Below are positions 53,357 through 62,845 of a stretch of 64,000 nt of DNA, piece by piece (within the stretch, counting starts at the first letter, position 1; each line of letters opens with the position of its first letter). A model generated the notes under the pieces. That model was not told the DNA's origin and did no database searches. It saw only the letters and a program-made list of their open reading frames with translations. The translations under genes were made by a program, and so were the position numbers. Origin of the DNA: VGWG01 sp964580075 (GTDB lineage Bacteria > Verrucomicrobiota > Kiritimatiellia > RFP12 > JAAYNR01); assembly GCA_964580075.1 (NCBI GenBank), contig CAZOJL010000003.1, positions 1 through 64,000 of the forward strand, read 5' to 3'.

Positions 53357-56086
53357 CTATTTGATCGGCGCGAGCAGCGGCTCGACGGGAAACGCATCGG
53401 TGGTCACGGGCGTTGCATCAGCGGCGGTTGGCGCCGGCAGCGGTTCAAAAGCATCGGACGCCACGGGCGTGGCCGCGGGCGTGATCACGGGCGTTGCATC
53501 GGCGGTTGCGGGCGCCGTATCCCACTCTCCTGTCGGCGCGTCCAGGTCACGATCATCCGACGACGCCGGATTTCGCGCGGCGTCTCGCGCTTTGCGATCC
53601 GCCTCATGCTTGCGAAGCTTTTGCAGGGCATCCGTCGCTTTCCGCTCTTCCTGCTCCCGGGCGATCCGCGACCGTTCGCGGCGCACCACATCTTCTACCG
53701 GCTCGGGTTCGGCCATCGGGCTTTTCGACCAGCCCTGGGTCCACAGACCGTCAGCCGAGCGGCCGAGAGCTTCGCGTCGACGGTGCGCCTCGGCCGAAGC
53801 CTCGTCCTGATTGGCGAAGACATACGGGGTCAGGAAGACGAGTAGCTCCGAGCGGGTCTCCTTGTTTGCGGTATAACCGAAAATCCATCCGAGGTAAGGA
53901 ATGGTGCTCAGGAAAGGAATTCCCGACTTGCTCGATGATTGGCTTTTCTTAACCAACCCGCCCAAAATGATCGTTTGTCCGCTGTTGACGATCACGTCGG
54001 CGTTGATTTCACGCGTCGTGGTGGTTTCATATAACGAATCATTGACCTTCTGCGGGGTTCCCTTGTCCTGAAAAACCTGCTTCACCGTCATCACCACATT
54101 CCCTTTGGCATTGATCCGCGGCGTTACCGTGACGGTGATCCCGATCTCTTTCTGCACATAGTCATCCTCGTACGTGTAGGTGTTATTGATGGCCACCGCC
54201 TTTTTCCCGTTAAACAGATAGATCAGGTCAGTCGCCTTGATTGTCGCTTCCTTGTTGTCCATTGTCTGAATAACCGGCGAGGCCAGTACTTTTGATCGCG
54301 AATCACTGGCCGCGGCCTTGATCACGAGGGCTAAGTTCAGGCTGTCTATTTTCGTATAGTAGGCGATCCCATTCTGAGCCAGGCTGACTGCATTGCTGAC
54401 GGTATTGGCGATCAAGTTTTCAACCGTGATTCCCGCCGCTACTTTGCCTGCGCCACCGATTGCCCACCCGGGTCCTTGGTTCACTTTCTTCACCCAGTCA
54501 ATGCCGGCTTCGATCCCGTCTCCGAGGCCCACCTCCAGCACCACGGTTTCGATCAGCACCTGCGAGAGCATGACATCCATGCTGTTGATCAAGCCTTTGA
54601 TGACATCCAGATCACCCTGGCTGGCCATGATGATGATGCCGTTGATCCGCTTATCGGGAAGGACTTTGATGTTGTCCTTGTTGAGTTCTCCCACCTTGGA
54701 GGCGGCCGGCTCGCCGCCGGCGGGGGCGCTGGCACGGTTGAGGCGGGAGGCGACGGCCTCGGCGAGGGTTTGTGTTCTGGGTTCAGCGCCGGCGGGGCCG
54801 GCGCCGGGCGTTTGGGGCGCGTCATCCTTCTTGGCGACGTTGCCGATCAGGTCGTTGATCATTTTGGCGACTTCTTCGGCGTCGGCGTGTTCGAGGCGCA
54901 TGACTTCCACGATGAAGTTCGGCGCGGTCTTGATATCGAGGATCACGATGAGATCGTCAAAGAATTTCATGTTATCTTCGCTGGTGATGATGATCAACTG
55001 GTTGGATCGTTCATCGGCGACGATGTTGACGCGGCCGCGGATCATGCCGCGTTCGGCATCGGAGACCAGCGTCTCGATCACCTCGTTGGGCGTGGGTGCT
55101 TCGGGAACAACCGCCGACGCCCGCCTGACGCCGGGCGGCAGCAGTCCGGTCGGCCGACGGATCTCGATTCCTGGCGAGCCGGTGGTCTTGGTTTCGACCG
55201 ACTCCTTTCCCTGGATCTCCTTCTTCGATTCGGCGACGATCTCATCGAGCCGCCGTTTGATGTCGGCCGCCTTGGCAAAATTGATCTTTCGGTAAAAGAC
55301 CTGCTCCCGGATGGGAAGCTTGACATCGATGAAATTGATGATCTCCAGCATGCGGTTCAGGTTTTCGGCCGAGTCCAGGATCAGAATGCTGTTGGTGCGT
55401 TCGAAGATCTGGATCTGCCCGTCGTCGCGCTTGAACCCTTCGATCGCCTTGCGGGCCTCGTCCACCGGCAGGTTTTTGAGATGGATCATCTGGCTCACAA
55501 ACTGGCCTTTGGGAACATGCCCCGCTTCGGGCGCCCCTTCAAACGCCGTCTCAAAGCCCCGTTTCATCACGGTCTTGGAACTCTCCACACGCAGAAACGG
55601 CTCGCCGATCGGAATCAGCACGATGCCGTTCATGTTGAGGATACGCTCGATCGCCTCCAGATACATCTCCCGGGTCATGTCGGTCTGCGGATTGCTGCGC
55701 AGGGTGATCAGTGGCTTGGGGATGTCGGGCGCGATGAGCAGCGTCCGACCGGTGACCTCCGCGTAGGCCGCGAGCACCAAGTCGACCGGGGATTGATCGA
55801 ATTTCAAGGCCGGAACGTCCGCGTCGTCACCCGCCACGGCATCCGCCGCGCCCGCCGTCTCAGAGGGACGCAACACGCGCCCGCGCGGGGTGATCGTGCG
55901 TACCCCCTCATCGGCGTCCCCTTCTGCTGCTGCGACCGCCGCGGCCTTCCGGGCCGCCGCCGCCGCCGCCGCGCGCAACGAGGCCGGAGTGGGCGGCGGC
56001 TGTGGGACCGCCTCCTGGGCAGTGGCGACTAACATCGCGCCGATCACGCAGAGCGTGACGGCGACTAGGCGATTCACTAATTTCAT
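53357..56086 (-). CDS. gspD: Type II secretion system secretin GspD
   Basis: 909 residues, the outer-membrane channel of the type II secretion system. Signal peptide is MKLVNRLVAVTLCVIGAMLVATA. An Ala-rich linker of about 70 residues follows, then N0/N1-N3 domains (PVDLVLAAYAEVTGRTLLIA, NSILILDSAENLNRMLEII, SNQLIIITSEDNMKFFDDLI). The secretin domain has VLASPVIQTMDNKEATI and the family signature QTIILGGLVKKSQSSSKSGI with PFLSTIPYLGWIFG. A tail of about 130 residues rich in Arg/Glu then Pro/Thr is extra; it might bind a pilotin. AGGAG precedes the ATG. Last gene of the gsp operon here, 24 bp after GspM. Confidence 0.95.
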   Translation of the reverse strand: MKLVNRLVAVTLCVIGAMLVATAQEAVPQPPPTPASLRAAAAAAARKAAAVAAAEGDADEGVRTITPRGRVLRPSETAGAADAVAGDDADVPALKFDQSPVDLVLAAYAEVTGRTLLIAPDIPKPLITLRSNPQTDMTREMYLEAIERILNMNGIVLIPIGEPFLRVESSKTVMKRGFETAFEGAPEAGHVPKGQFVSQMIHLKNLPVDEARKAIEGFKRDDGQIQIFERTNSILILDSAENLNRMLEIINFIDVKLPIREQVFYRKINFAKAADIKRRLDEIVAESKKEIQGKESVETKTTGSPGIEIRRPTGLLPPGVRRASAVVPEAPTPNEVIETLVSDAERGMIRGRVNIVADERSNQLIIITSEDNMKFFDDLIVILDIKTAPNFIVEVMRLEHADAEEVAKMINDLIGNVAKKDDAPQTPGAGPAGAEPRTQTLAEAVASRLNRASAPAGGEPAASKVGELNKDNIKVLPDKRINGIIIMASQGDLDVIKGLINSMDVMLSQVLIETVVLEVGLGDGIEAGIDWVKKVNQGPGWAIGGAGKVAAGITVENLIANTVSNAVSLAQNGIAYYTKIDSLNLALVIKAAASDSRSKVLASPVIQTMDNKEATIKATDLIYLFNGKKAVAINNTYTYEDDYVQKEIGITVTVTPRINAKGNVVMTVKQVFQDKGTPQKVNDSLYETTTTREINADVIVNSGQTIILGGLVKKSQSSSKSGIPFLSTIPYLGWIFGYTANKETRSELLVFLTPYVFANQDEASAEAHRRREALGRSADGLWTQGWSKSPMAEPEPVEDVVRRERSRIAREQEERKATDALQKLRKHEADRKARDAARNPASSDDRDLDAPTGEWDTAPATADATPVITPAATPVASDAFEPLPAPTAADATPVTTDAFPVEPLLAPIK

Positions 56087-56110
56087 GATCGTTCTCCTGG
56101 GCGGCCGTGC

Positions 56111-56638
56111 TTATTCGCGCATGTAGGCGCAGTAAAGAGTGAACTGCCCCCGCAACAGGGCGGGGGATTGCGGGTGGATTGAGACCGTCATGCTGCGCAC
56201 ATCGAGCATGACCCCTTCATTCTGCACATCGTGCAGGAACCGAACCAGCGCGTCAAGCGAACCGTTGAAATCCGAACATTTGATCGGAAATTCAAAGACG
56301 TCCCCCACCTGCGTTTCCTTCTCCGGGATGGCATTGATCAGGGTCAGGCCGTTGCGCTTTGCCGCCGTGTTCATGATCCCCATCCAATGCGTGTCCACCT
56401 GCTTGTCCTGCGTAAAGAGGGGCATGAGGTCCTGCAACTGCGCAAACCGGGCTTCGATGGCGGGACGTTGACTGATCAGCATGCTCCGGTAGCGCTGTTC
56501 CGCCTGAAGGCTGCGCAACCGGGTCTGCGCGAGGCGCAGCGCCTTGATCTGCCCGTCGTAAGCGAAAATGAGGGCTGAAAAAAGCAGAACCGCAACGGTC
56601 GCGCCTGCCAACACGCGTTCACGGGGCGAAATGGTCAT
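56111..56638 (-). CDS. GspM/PilO-like inner-membrane protein
   Basis: 175 residues. One N-terminal membrane helix (VLAGATVAVLLFSALIFAY), then a coiled-coil-like part (IKALRLAQTRLRSLQAEQRY) and a ferredoxin-like C-terminal domain (FPIKCSDFNGSLDALVRFLH). The architecture is that of GspM/PilO, which links the ATPase platform to the secretin. It overlaps the GspL-like gene by 4 bp. Confidence 0.8.
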   Translation of the reverse strand: MTISPRERVLAGATVAVLLFSALIFAYDGQIKALRLAQTRLRSLQAEQRYRSMLISQRPAIEARFAQLQDLMPLFTQDKQVDTHWMGIMNTAAKRNGLTLINAIPEKETQVGDVFEFPIKCSDFNGSLDALVRFLHDVQNEGVMLDVRSMTVSIHPQSPALLRGQFTLYCAYMRE

Positions 56639-58053
56639 TCGATCCCCTCCACTTTCTTGAACGTGGCGTTGATTTCAAACCGGTGCCTGCCCGGCTTGGC
56701 CGCGTCGCGTACCAAGGACACGCCGGCCACGGCGCAAACGCCGAAGGGGCCGTTATGCTCAATCGCGTCTTTAAAACGGTAGACCAGTGTCGGGTCTGCC
56801 GCCTCGCCGCTCAGCTTGACGCTCTCCGTGCGTTTGTAAACCACCGTTCTGAGTTCGACGCCATCCGGCATCACCTCGGCCGCCACACGCATCACCTCCA
56901 ACACCGAATCAGAACGGTCGGTGTAAGACTCGATCAGTTCGGCGCGCGCACGAATGTTCTGAACCGCCTGAAAGTCCGCTCCGTTCAGCGCCTGTTCCCG
57001 CTCGACCGCGGCGACGCGCTGCCGCATCCAGATGGGGCCTCCGAACAACGCGCCGGCCACGACCAGCCAGAGCGCGGCAAGGGCGACGGCCCAGCGCAGG
57101 AACCGCTTGCCGGCGTCACCCGCCGCATTGCGCGCGCGCCAGAGATCGGGGAGCAGGTTGAGGCGCGCGGACGGCTCCCCGATGTCGCGCAACGCCAGCC
57201 CAAGGAGGTCGGCATCGGCTTGCATCGGGGGGCTGTGACGGATCGGCACGGCCAACGCCAGCCGCACCGCATCCGCCAGGGACGCGTCGACGGGATCCGG
57301 CGTGCAGAGGACCACCTCGCTCAGTGACAACGGACCCGACTCGACCTCGGCATTCAACAGCGACAGGGTCAGTTCAAGGATCAACGCCTGCGGATCGGCC
57401 ACCGCGCCGAGACCGCGGACGAGGATCGGACGTGTGCCGTCGGCCACCAGCAGGTCCCACTCGTCCGCCGCGCAGGCGAGGAAGACCCGGCGCTGCGGGG
57501 TGGCGTCGTTCGCGCCGATGGCGGCGCCTGCCGCGCGCCACCACCCGAGCAGCAACGCGTCCACCCGCTCGACGCGCAGATGGGAATCCCGCAACCAGCC
57601 ATCCAAATGCTCGACCGCGGCATGCGGCAGCACCGCCGCAAATACGGTCAGTTCCTCCCCGGTCTCGGCGACCACCTCACCCGAGACGGTCATGTCACTT
57701 CCCGTGAACGGCGCGACTTTTGCCATCTGCAGCGCGATGGCGTCGTCGAGATCTTCGCGAACGGCAGCCGGCATCCGGAGAATCTTCACCAGCAACCGCG
57801 AGGCGGGAAGCCCCAGCACCGCCCTGCCGGACGCCGCCGCGACGGCCTGATCAAAGGCGATGCGGACCGGATCCGCGCGCGTCGCCTCGCCGGCTCCCTC
57901 CTTCCGCTCCGCCGCCTCGGGCGGAACCTGCGGCGCGGCATAGCGCCTCCGCAACGCCGCAGACCAGCCGCCGGGCGCGCCGCTCCTGACCAGTCGCAGG
58001 ACGCGGCACGCACCCCGTTCGACCGTCAACACTGTGGTTTCACGCTTCGCCAT
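56635..58053 (-). CDS. GspL-like protein with PilM- and PilN-like parts
   Basis: 472 residues. The N-terminal 290 residues have the actin-like cytoplasmic fold (LTVERGACRVLRL, AVLGLPASRLLVKILRMPA, LDDAIALQMAKVAPF, YDVEVESGP-like turns). A single membrane helix near residue 320 (FLRWAVALAALWLVVAGALF) leads to a periplasmic ferredoxin-like domain (PDGVELRTVVYKRTESVKLS). GspL anchors GspE at the inner membrane. Sequence similarity to canonical GspL is low, so the call rests on architecture and position between gspK and gspM. Confidence 0.8.
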   Translation of the reverse strand: MAKRETTVLTVERGACRVLRLVRSGAPGGWSAALRRRYAAPQVPPEAAERKEGAGEATRADPVRIAFDQAVAAASGRAVLGLPASRLLVKILRMPAAVREDLDDAIALQMAKVAPFTGSDMTVSGEVVAETGEELTVFAAVLPHAAVEHLDGWLRDSHLRVERVDALLLGWWRAAGAAIGANDATPQRRVFLACAADEWDLLVADGTRPILVRGLGAVADPQALILELTLSLLNAEVESGPLSLSEVVLCTPDPVDASLADAVRLALAVPIRHSPPMQADADLLGLALRDIGEPSARLNLLPDLWRARNAAGDAGKRFLRWAVALAALWLVVAGALFGGPIWMRQRVAAVEREQALNGADFQAVQNIRARAELIESYTDRSDSVLEVMRVAAEVMPDGVELRTVVYKRTESVKLSGEAADPTLVYRFKDAIEHNGPFGVCAVAGVSLVRDAAKPGRHRFEINATFKKVEGIE

Positions 58054-58086
58054 GTTCCAACCAAAACCTTTTTTTAAACCCTTTTG

Positions 58087-59157
58087 CTAGGGATCTTCAC
58101 GCCATTGCAGCACGCTCAACCGCGATCCGTCAAAATGAATGATCGCCCGGATACTCCGCGCGACCGGACCGAACACGCCGCCCGATGTGACCCGGAAATA
58201 CGCCGACCGGGTGGTCACACGCGACTGGATGGCCGCGTCCAACCCCGGCACCCGAATCATCAGATCTCCGACATCCTTGAAAGAACTGTCGTTGGACTCG
58301 GCAATTCCGACCGTCCGTTCCTCGATGATCGCGTTTGCCACGAGTTCGTCGACACCCGGCAACGTCATCAGAACGCGCCTGTCGGCCGCGTTGACGTTCA
58401 CCAGTCCGTCTCCGTATGTGGTCAACATGTCCTGTATCCCGGAAACCGAGATTTGTTGATCTGCGGGCGAATCCGGGTTTAGAACACCCCCTGATAGTAA
58501 CGCTTCACCGAAGCCTTTTACAAGCAGAAGTTCACGAACCGTGTCAACCGAACCGTTGCGAGCCTTGTAGGGCTTGGTCAAGGTGCCGTAGTAATCGGTG
58601 GTTTCCGCCCCATCGGCGCGGGGCAGGCTGTCGGGATCAATCCAATCATTAAAGGAATCTATCAGCCCAGGCCAGTACTCCTGGGGGATGTTCCCCACCT
58701 TCAGGACACCCTCCCAATCTTCATCCGTGAGCTTGTTGACGTTGCGTTTGCCCGGCTCGGGAGAGATTGTCAGGTGAATGGCTCCCTCCCCGAGCGGCAC
58801 GGTAACCGTCGCGGAACTGCCGCGGCTGAGCAGGAGGGAGGCGGCATACCATTTATCCGCCGTGGTCACGTCTTCCGTCTCATTCCCCGTCACCGCGCGC
58901 TGCCGATCCAGCAGCATCTCCGCAACGGAGATCCCCGAAAAGGCGAGATCTTCCGCTTTGCGCCGGCAGCGGGAGTAAACCGTGAGTTTCGTTTCGAGAA
59001 AGATGTCGAACGTGAACGTCATCACCAGCAGCGCCAGCAGTGCGATGGTCCACAGGGCGATCAGCAGGGCCGAGCCCCGGCGGCGCCGCGGGATCCGAAC
59101 GCGCATGCGGTGTGCTTCCCGAACCGCAGCCGGGAGGGTTGGAGTGGATCGCGCCAT
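58087..59157 (-). CDS. gspK: Type II secretion minor pseudopilin GspK
   Basis: 356 residues. The basic N-terminus RIPRRRRGSALLIALWTIAL is the type III prepilin signal; GspK lacks the usual Glu5, as seen here. The large soluble part includes GLIDSFNDWIDPDSLPRADG, and a helix-hairpin-helix-like region VNVNAADRRVLMTLPGVDEL, both family traits. GspK caps the pseudopilus tip with GspI and GspJ. ATG 59157 is 1 bp after the gspJ stop; ATG 59106 is an alternative with a shorter leader. Confidence 0.93.
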   Translation of the reverse strand: MARSTPTLPAAVREAHRMRVRIPRRRRGSALLIALWTIALLALLVMTFTFDIFLETKLTVYSRCRRKAEDLAFSGISVAEMLLDRQRAVTGNETEDVTTADKWYAASLLLSRGSSATVTVPLGEGAIHLTISPEPGKRNVNKLTDEDWEGVLKVGNIPQEYWPGLIDSFNDWIDPDSLPRADGAETTDYYGTLTKPYKARNGSVDTVRELLLVKGFGEALLSGGVLNPDSPADQQISVSGIQDMLTTYGDGLVNVNAADRRVLMTLPGVDELVANAIIEERTVGIAESNDSSFKDVGDLMIRVPGLDAAIQSRVTTRSAYFRVTSGGVFGPVARSIRAIIHFDGSRLSVLQWREDP

Positions 59158-59158
59158 A

Positions 59159-60001
59159 TCAGGGTCTTCCCCTCCGCGGGGAGCGGAACCGCCCGCCTCC
59201 CCGTGTCGATTCCTGCCGCCGCGGGTTCCACGACAGCTCCGCCATCGGGATGGAGATGACCCGTCGCACCGGAACGGGTTCGGCGTCCGGATCGGCGCCG
59301 TTCAGATAGAGCGTGACTTCGATGGCGCGGGGCAGCCGGTTGGTCTGGGCGTCGGTGTCCCACGACTCGATCCAATTCAATTCGTGGGTGAGGTCGTCCT
59401 CCTCCTGGTCGGGATCGAGCATGCGGAAGTTCATGCCGCGCACGTGTGGCGACAGGACGACAAAGGGAACCTGGTCCGGATCAAAATCGTCCGTTTGCAA
59501 ATCGACCCGCCAGGCGCGAACGGCGAACCCGCCGTCAGCCGCTGCTGCATCGGCGGACGTGTCGTCACGAATCGCGATCTCAACCCGGTGCGGGATGTCG
59601 GCGTACGCGGCATCGGCGCCAACCAGGGCCGAGCCCAGCTTGACCCAACTGAGGACGTCGCGCGCCGCCGTGTCGTTGCCGCCGTCTTCGAGCCGCATGC
59701 CGTACAGGCCCTCCACCCTGCCGGTGTCGGGATAATAGGCCGAACGCAAGCCCATCGCCACCTGTTCGAGAATATAGTCGGCGTGTGTGATGCCATTGAT
59801 GTAACCCGTGCCGGCGATCCAACTGCGAACCGCCGCGTTGAAACAATAGAACGAAACGAGCGTCACCACGGCCAGCAGGGACACGGCGAGAATCATTTCA
59901 AGCAGCGTGAACGCCGCGACCGCCGCAGGATTCACGGTTCGGCGGAAGGGGCAACGCCACCTCATCATGCCCAGTCTGTCACGCGTGCGCTTCAGTGCCA
60001 T
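59159..60001 (-). CDS. gspJ: Type II secretion minor pseudopilin GspJ
   Basis: 280 residues. The prepilin site is AAFTLLEMILAVSLLAVVTL (cleavage before Phe, Glu5 present). The globular domain follows the GspJ pattern (ILEQVAMGLRSAYYPDTG, FVVLSPHVRGMNFRML, LPRAIEVTLYLNG). ATG 60001 is chosen because it starts just behind gspI; the leader before the cleavage site is then about 29 residues, somewhat long. Confidence 0.88.
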   Translation of the reverse strand: MALKRTRDRLGMMRWRCPFRRTVNPAAVAAFTLLEMILAVSLLAVVTLVSFYCFNAAVRSWIAGTGYINGITHADYILEQVAMGLRSAYYPDTGRVEGLYGMRLEDGGNDTAARDVLSWVKLGSALVGADAAYADIPHRVEIAIRDDTSADAAAADGGFAVRAWRVDLQTDDFDPDQVPFVVLSPHVRGMNFRMLDPDQEEDDLTHELNWIESWDTDAQTNRLPRAIEVTLYLNGADPDAEPVPVRRVISIPMAELSWNPRRQESTRGGGRFRSPRRGRP

Positions 60002-60011
60002 CCTGTGTGCC

Positions 60012-60437
60012 TCATTCCGGTTTGGCCCACACATATCGCACAAACGATTCGGTGTGCCCCAGCCACGATACCTGGGTGCGGACCACGTAGAGACCGTCGT
60101 CGGCGACATTCAGTGGCGGCTCTTCCCGTTCATCCACCATCCGCTCATACGTGAAGCCACGATCGCGCAACGCGTCTGAAAGTTCGGTGTCGAGGGTGTC
60201 GGGCGCAACCGCGAGGTCTTCTTCAATATCGTCCTGCGGGCGCAGCGGATACTTCAGTTCGCCGATGGAAAGGACCCATTGGGCGTCTTCAAAATCCCGG
60301 GACGCGGCCAGCAACCGGAATCCGCCGCTCATTTGCGCCATCAGCGCGCTGAGTCCGAGGCCGAGGATGGCGGCGGCCAGGAGTACCTCGATCAGCGTCA
60401 TGCCGACGCGCGCACTGGACGCTCGCCCTCGCCTCAT
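60012..60437 (-). CDS. gspI: Type II secretion minor pseudopilin GspI
   Basis: 141 residues. The prepilin motif is GMTLIEVLLAAAILGLGLSA after a basic leader (MRRGRASSARV). The short soluble domain (QWVLSIGELKYPL, YVVRTQVSWLGHTESFVRYV) fits GspI. It forms the tip with GspJ and GspK. Its ATG overlaps the gspH stop by 4 bp. Confidence 0.85.
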   Translation of the reverse strand: MRRGRASSARVGMTLIEVLLAAAILGLGLSALMAQMSGGFRLLAASRDFEDAQWVLSIGELKYPLRPQDDIEEDLAVAPDTLDTELSDALRDRGFTYERMVDEREEPPLNVADDGLYVVRTQVSWLGHTESFVRYVWAKPE

Positions 60438-61081
60438 CGCAAGACCTCCCCCGTCTCAACCCGCGCCAAGCCCAGAATGTCGACCGTCACCACCGCCTCG
60501 ACGCCGGTCGCGTCGATCAGCGTGTAGCGGTGCGGCCGGCAGGTCCCGTTGCTGCGAAACCGGACTTCGCTACCCGTTTCAGCCACGCGGCTTTCACCGG
60601 TTTGGTTCCGCAATTCCGTCATCGTATCGGTATAGCCCCAAAACGTAACCGTCACATTTTCAAGCCGCCGCTCAACGGATATGGACTCGCTGAGATCGGG
60701 AAGCGCTCCTGCGGCGGACGCGTCTTCGTCGCCCTCCAGATGCGCGTCGCCCGGGTCGTACGCACCCCGTCCCGCCTCCGTCACATCGGCCCCCGCAGGG
60801 AGCGCGGCATCGGCGAACGCCGGAATCGACGGCGCGCCGACGGCATCGACGCGGATCACGCCGTCAGCCGAAACACGGATGACCGTCTCCGTCTGATTCA
60901 GCAGGGCCATCGTCCGCGCATACCGGGTGAGTTGCGTCAAGACGCGCGCGGCGGCGGTAACGCGCGGCCCGCCCATCATCTGCATGCGCGGCGCCAGCAT
61001 CGTCACCAGGATGCCGATGATGGCCACCACCAGCAGCATCTCGATGAGGGTGAACCCGCGCGGATGGGAGGGATGGGTCAT
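60434..61081 (-). CDS. gspH: Type II secretion minor pseudopilin GspH
   Basis: 215 residues. Prepilin motif GFTLIEMLLVVAIIGILVTM at residues 9-28. The soluble part has ARVLTQLTRYARTMALLNQT, a GspH/FimT trait, and TCRPHRYTLIDATGVEAVVT at the end. It is longer than usual (about 170), with an acidic insert near residue 110-140 (DPGDAHLEGDEDASAAGALP). Confidence 0.85.
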   Translation of the reverse strand: MTHPSHPRGFTLIEMLLVVAIIGILVTMLAPRMQMMGGPRVTAAARVLTQLTRYARTMALLNQTETVIRVSADGVIRVDAVGAPSIPAFADAALPAGADVTEAGRGAYDPGDAHLEGDEDASAAGALPDLSESISVERRLENVTVTFWGYTDTMTELRNQTGESRVAETGSEVRFRSNGTCRPHRYTLIDATGVEAVVTVDILGLARVETGEVLR

Positions 61082-61126
61082 GGTTCCGATTCGATCATGT
61101 CGATATTATCGATCCTTCCGAAATGG

Positions 61127-61519
61127 TCAATTCGTCAAGTCATCCTCGGTTCCGATCTGCTTGTCGAGACCGCCGGAGCGGAGCTCGTACTTGACCTTGC
61201 TGAGCTTTTTGTATTGGATCGGCCGGCCCCAGCCATCGAACAGGGCATTCTTGTCCAGCGGCGCCTCGACGTCGTCATTGGGCGATACGGTCAGTTCGTC
61301 GAGCGAATCGGGCAACCCGCTATGACTTAACCCATACATTTGAATGGCCTGACTGATGGTCGCGATCGTACCGCGGGTGGTCTCGCGGCGGGCCACATCT
61401 CCCTGCCCCCCGATCCGAAGGACGGCCATGGTCGCCAGAATCCCAATGATCGTCACGACCAACAACATTTCGATCAAGGTGAAACCCGCACGGCGGGCTG
61501 TGGTGTCTCTATCGCTCAT
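61127..61519 (-). CDS. gspG: Type II secretion major pseudopilin GspG
   Basis: 130 residues, the shaft subunit. Prepilin motif GFTLIEMLLVVTIIGILATM at residues 12-31. The C-terminal domain holds RGTIATISQAIQMYGLSHSG, LPDSLDELTVSP, the GspG hallmark DGWGRPIQYK, and a final acidic calcium-site-like stretch (GTEDDLTN). GGGAGGG lies upstream. As the most abundant subunit, it sits behind the largest spacer in the operon (90 bp of tandem repeats). Confidence 0.92.
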   Translation of the reverse strand: MSDRDTTARRAGFTLIEMLLVVTIIGILATMAVLRIGGQGDVARRETTRGTIATISQAIQMYGLSHSGLPDSLDELTVSPNDDVEAPLDKNALFDGWGRPIQYKKLSKVKYELRSGGLDKQIGTEDDLTN

Positions 61520-61530
61520 ATCATCCCTCC

Positions 61531-61606
61531 CTTTCAGCTTTCCATTTTCAGCTTTCCGTTTTCAGCTTTCAGCTTTCAGCTTTCAGCTTTCCATTTTCCG
61601 CTTTTC
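61531..61606. repeat. AGCTTTC tandem repeats between gspF and gspG
   Basis: About nine units of AGCTTTC or CATTTTC in a row, of which four consecutive AGCTTTC are perfect. It fills nearly the whole spacer upstream of gspG. On the coding strand it reads GAAAGCT. It resembles the short-period arms of the other intergenic elements but has no complementary arm. Confidence 0.7.
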
Positions 61607-61609
61607 TTC

Positions 61610-62845
61610 CTACTTGATCCCCAGGGAGCCGGTGGCTTGGAACACCGCCTCCAGGATACTCACCGCGACGAAGCCGACGACGCCCGCGACGAGGACGATC
61701 AGGATCGGTTCGAGCGCGGTTGTGAAGACCTTGATGTTCCGGTCGAGTTCCGTCTCGAAGCGCCGACCGATGTGCTGCAGCGCTGCAGGCATGTCACCGG
61801 TCTGCTCGCCAACCGAGAGCATGTCGGTCATCACTTCGGGGAAGACCTTGCTCGCCGCCAGCGGACCGGAGATCGTGGTGCCGTCTGTCACCCGCTCGCG
61901 GGCATGGGCCAGTTCGCGGGCGATCACCGCGTTACCGACCGTCTGTTCGGTAATGCGCAGCGCCTGCAGGACATGGACCCCATTGGCGAGCAGGGTCTTC
62001 AACGTATAGGCAAAATTGGCAAAGACGCCGCTGGCGACCACGCCCCGAATCAGCGGCGTGCGCAATTTGATGCCGTCCCACCACAGACGGCCGCTTGTGG
62101 TCTTGAGGTAACGCAAAAACAGGACGACCACCAGCGCCACCCCGATCCCGGTAAACAGACCATACCGGATGATAAAATGACTCATGCCCATCAACAGGCG
62201 GGTTGACGGGGGAAGCGTCTGTCCCATCTGCTTGAACATCTTTGAGAATTGAGGGACGATCTTGACCATGGCAAAGATCACGGTGATGAATCCGAAGATC
62301 AGGACGATCACCGGATAGACGAGCGCGGCAATGATCTTCTCGCGCATTGAGAGGGTGCGCTCGTAATGCTCGACCAGCCGTTGCAGCACCTCGGCGAGCG
62401 CGCCGCTGGCCTCGCCCGCGCGGATCATGTTGCTGTAGAGCGGGGGAAAGCTGGCGGCATGCGCGGCCAACGCGTCCGAAAACGCCTCGCCGCGGATGAT
62501 GCGGTCACGCAGATCGGCGGCGATCCGTCCGCCCGCCGAATCCTTGCCATGCGACGCCAGACAGTTCAACGCCGAACCCAGCGGCATGCCCGCCGCCAGC
62601 AAATCACCCAACTCTTCCGAAAACAACAGGATCTGACGCGCGCCCATCCGATCCGGCGTGCTGAGGCGGAACCGTCTCCCGCCCGCGCCGCGGCTTGCCG
62701 GCGCCGCGCGACCCTCGATGACGGACACGGGGACCAACCCCATCCGCTCAATCACCGTCAGGGCGCCCAGCCGGTCAGCGGCGTCAACCGCGCCTTCGGT
62801 GCGCTGGCCGGTCTTGGAGAGCGCTTTGTAGGCAAACGTCGGCAT
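61610..62845 (-). CDS. gspF: Type II secretion inner-membrane platform protein GspF
   Basis: 411 residues with the N-terminal MPTFAYKALSKTGQRTEGAV and two repeated GspF domains: FSEELGDLLAAGMPLGSALN in the first and FANFAYTLKTLLANGVHVLQ in the second. Three membrane helices are seen (ALVYPVIVLIFGFITVIFAM, GIGVALVVVLFLRYL, and VAGVVGFVAVSILEAVF at the end). Full length. Its ATG shares a base with the gspE stop (TGATG). Confidence 0.95.
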   Translation of the reverse strand: MPTFAYKALSKTGQRTEGAVDAADRLGALTVIERMGLVPVSVIEGRAAPASRGAGGRRFRLSTPDRMGARQILLFSEELGDLLAAGMPLGSALNCLASHGKDSAGGRIAADLRDRIIRGEAFSDALAAHAASFPPLYSNMIRAGEASGALAEVLQRLVEHYERTLSMREKIIAALVYPVIVLIFGFITVIFAMVKIVPQFSKMFKQMGQTLPPSTRLLMGMSHFIIRYGLFTGIGVALVVVLFLRYLKTTSGRLWWDGIKLRTPLIRGVVASGVFANFAYTLKTLLANGVHVLQALRITEQTVGNAVIARELAHARERVTDGTTISGPLAASKVFPEVMTDMLSVGEQTGDMPAALQHIGRRFETELDRNIKVFTTALEPILIVLVAGVVGFVAVSILEAVFQATGSLGIK

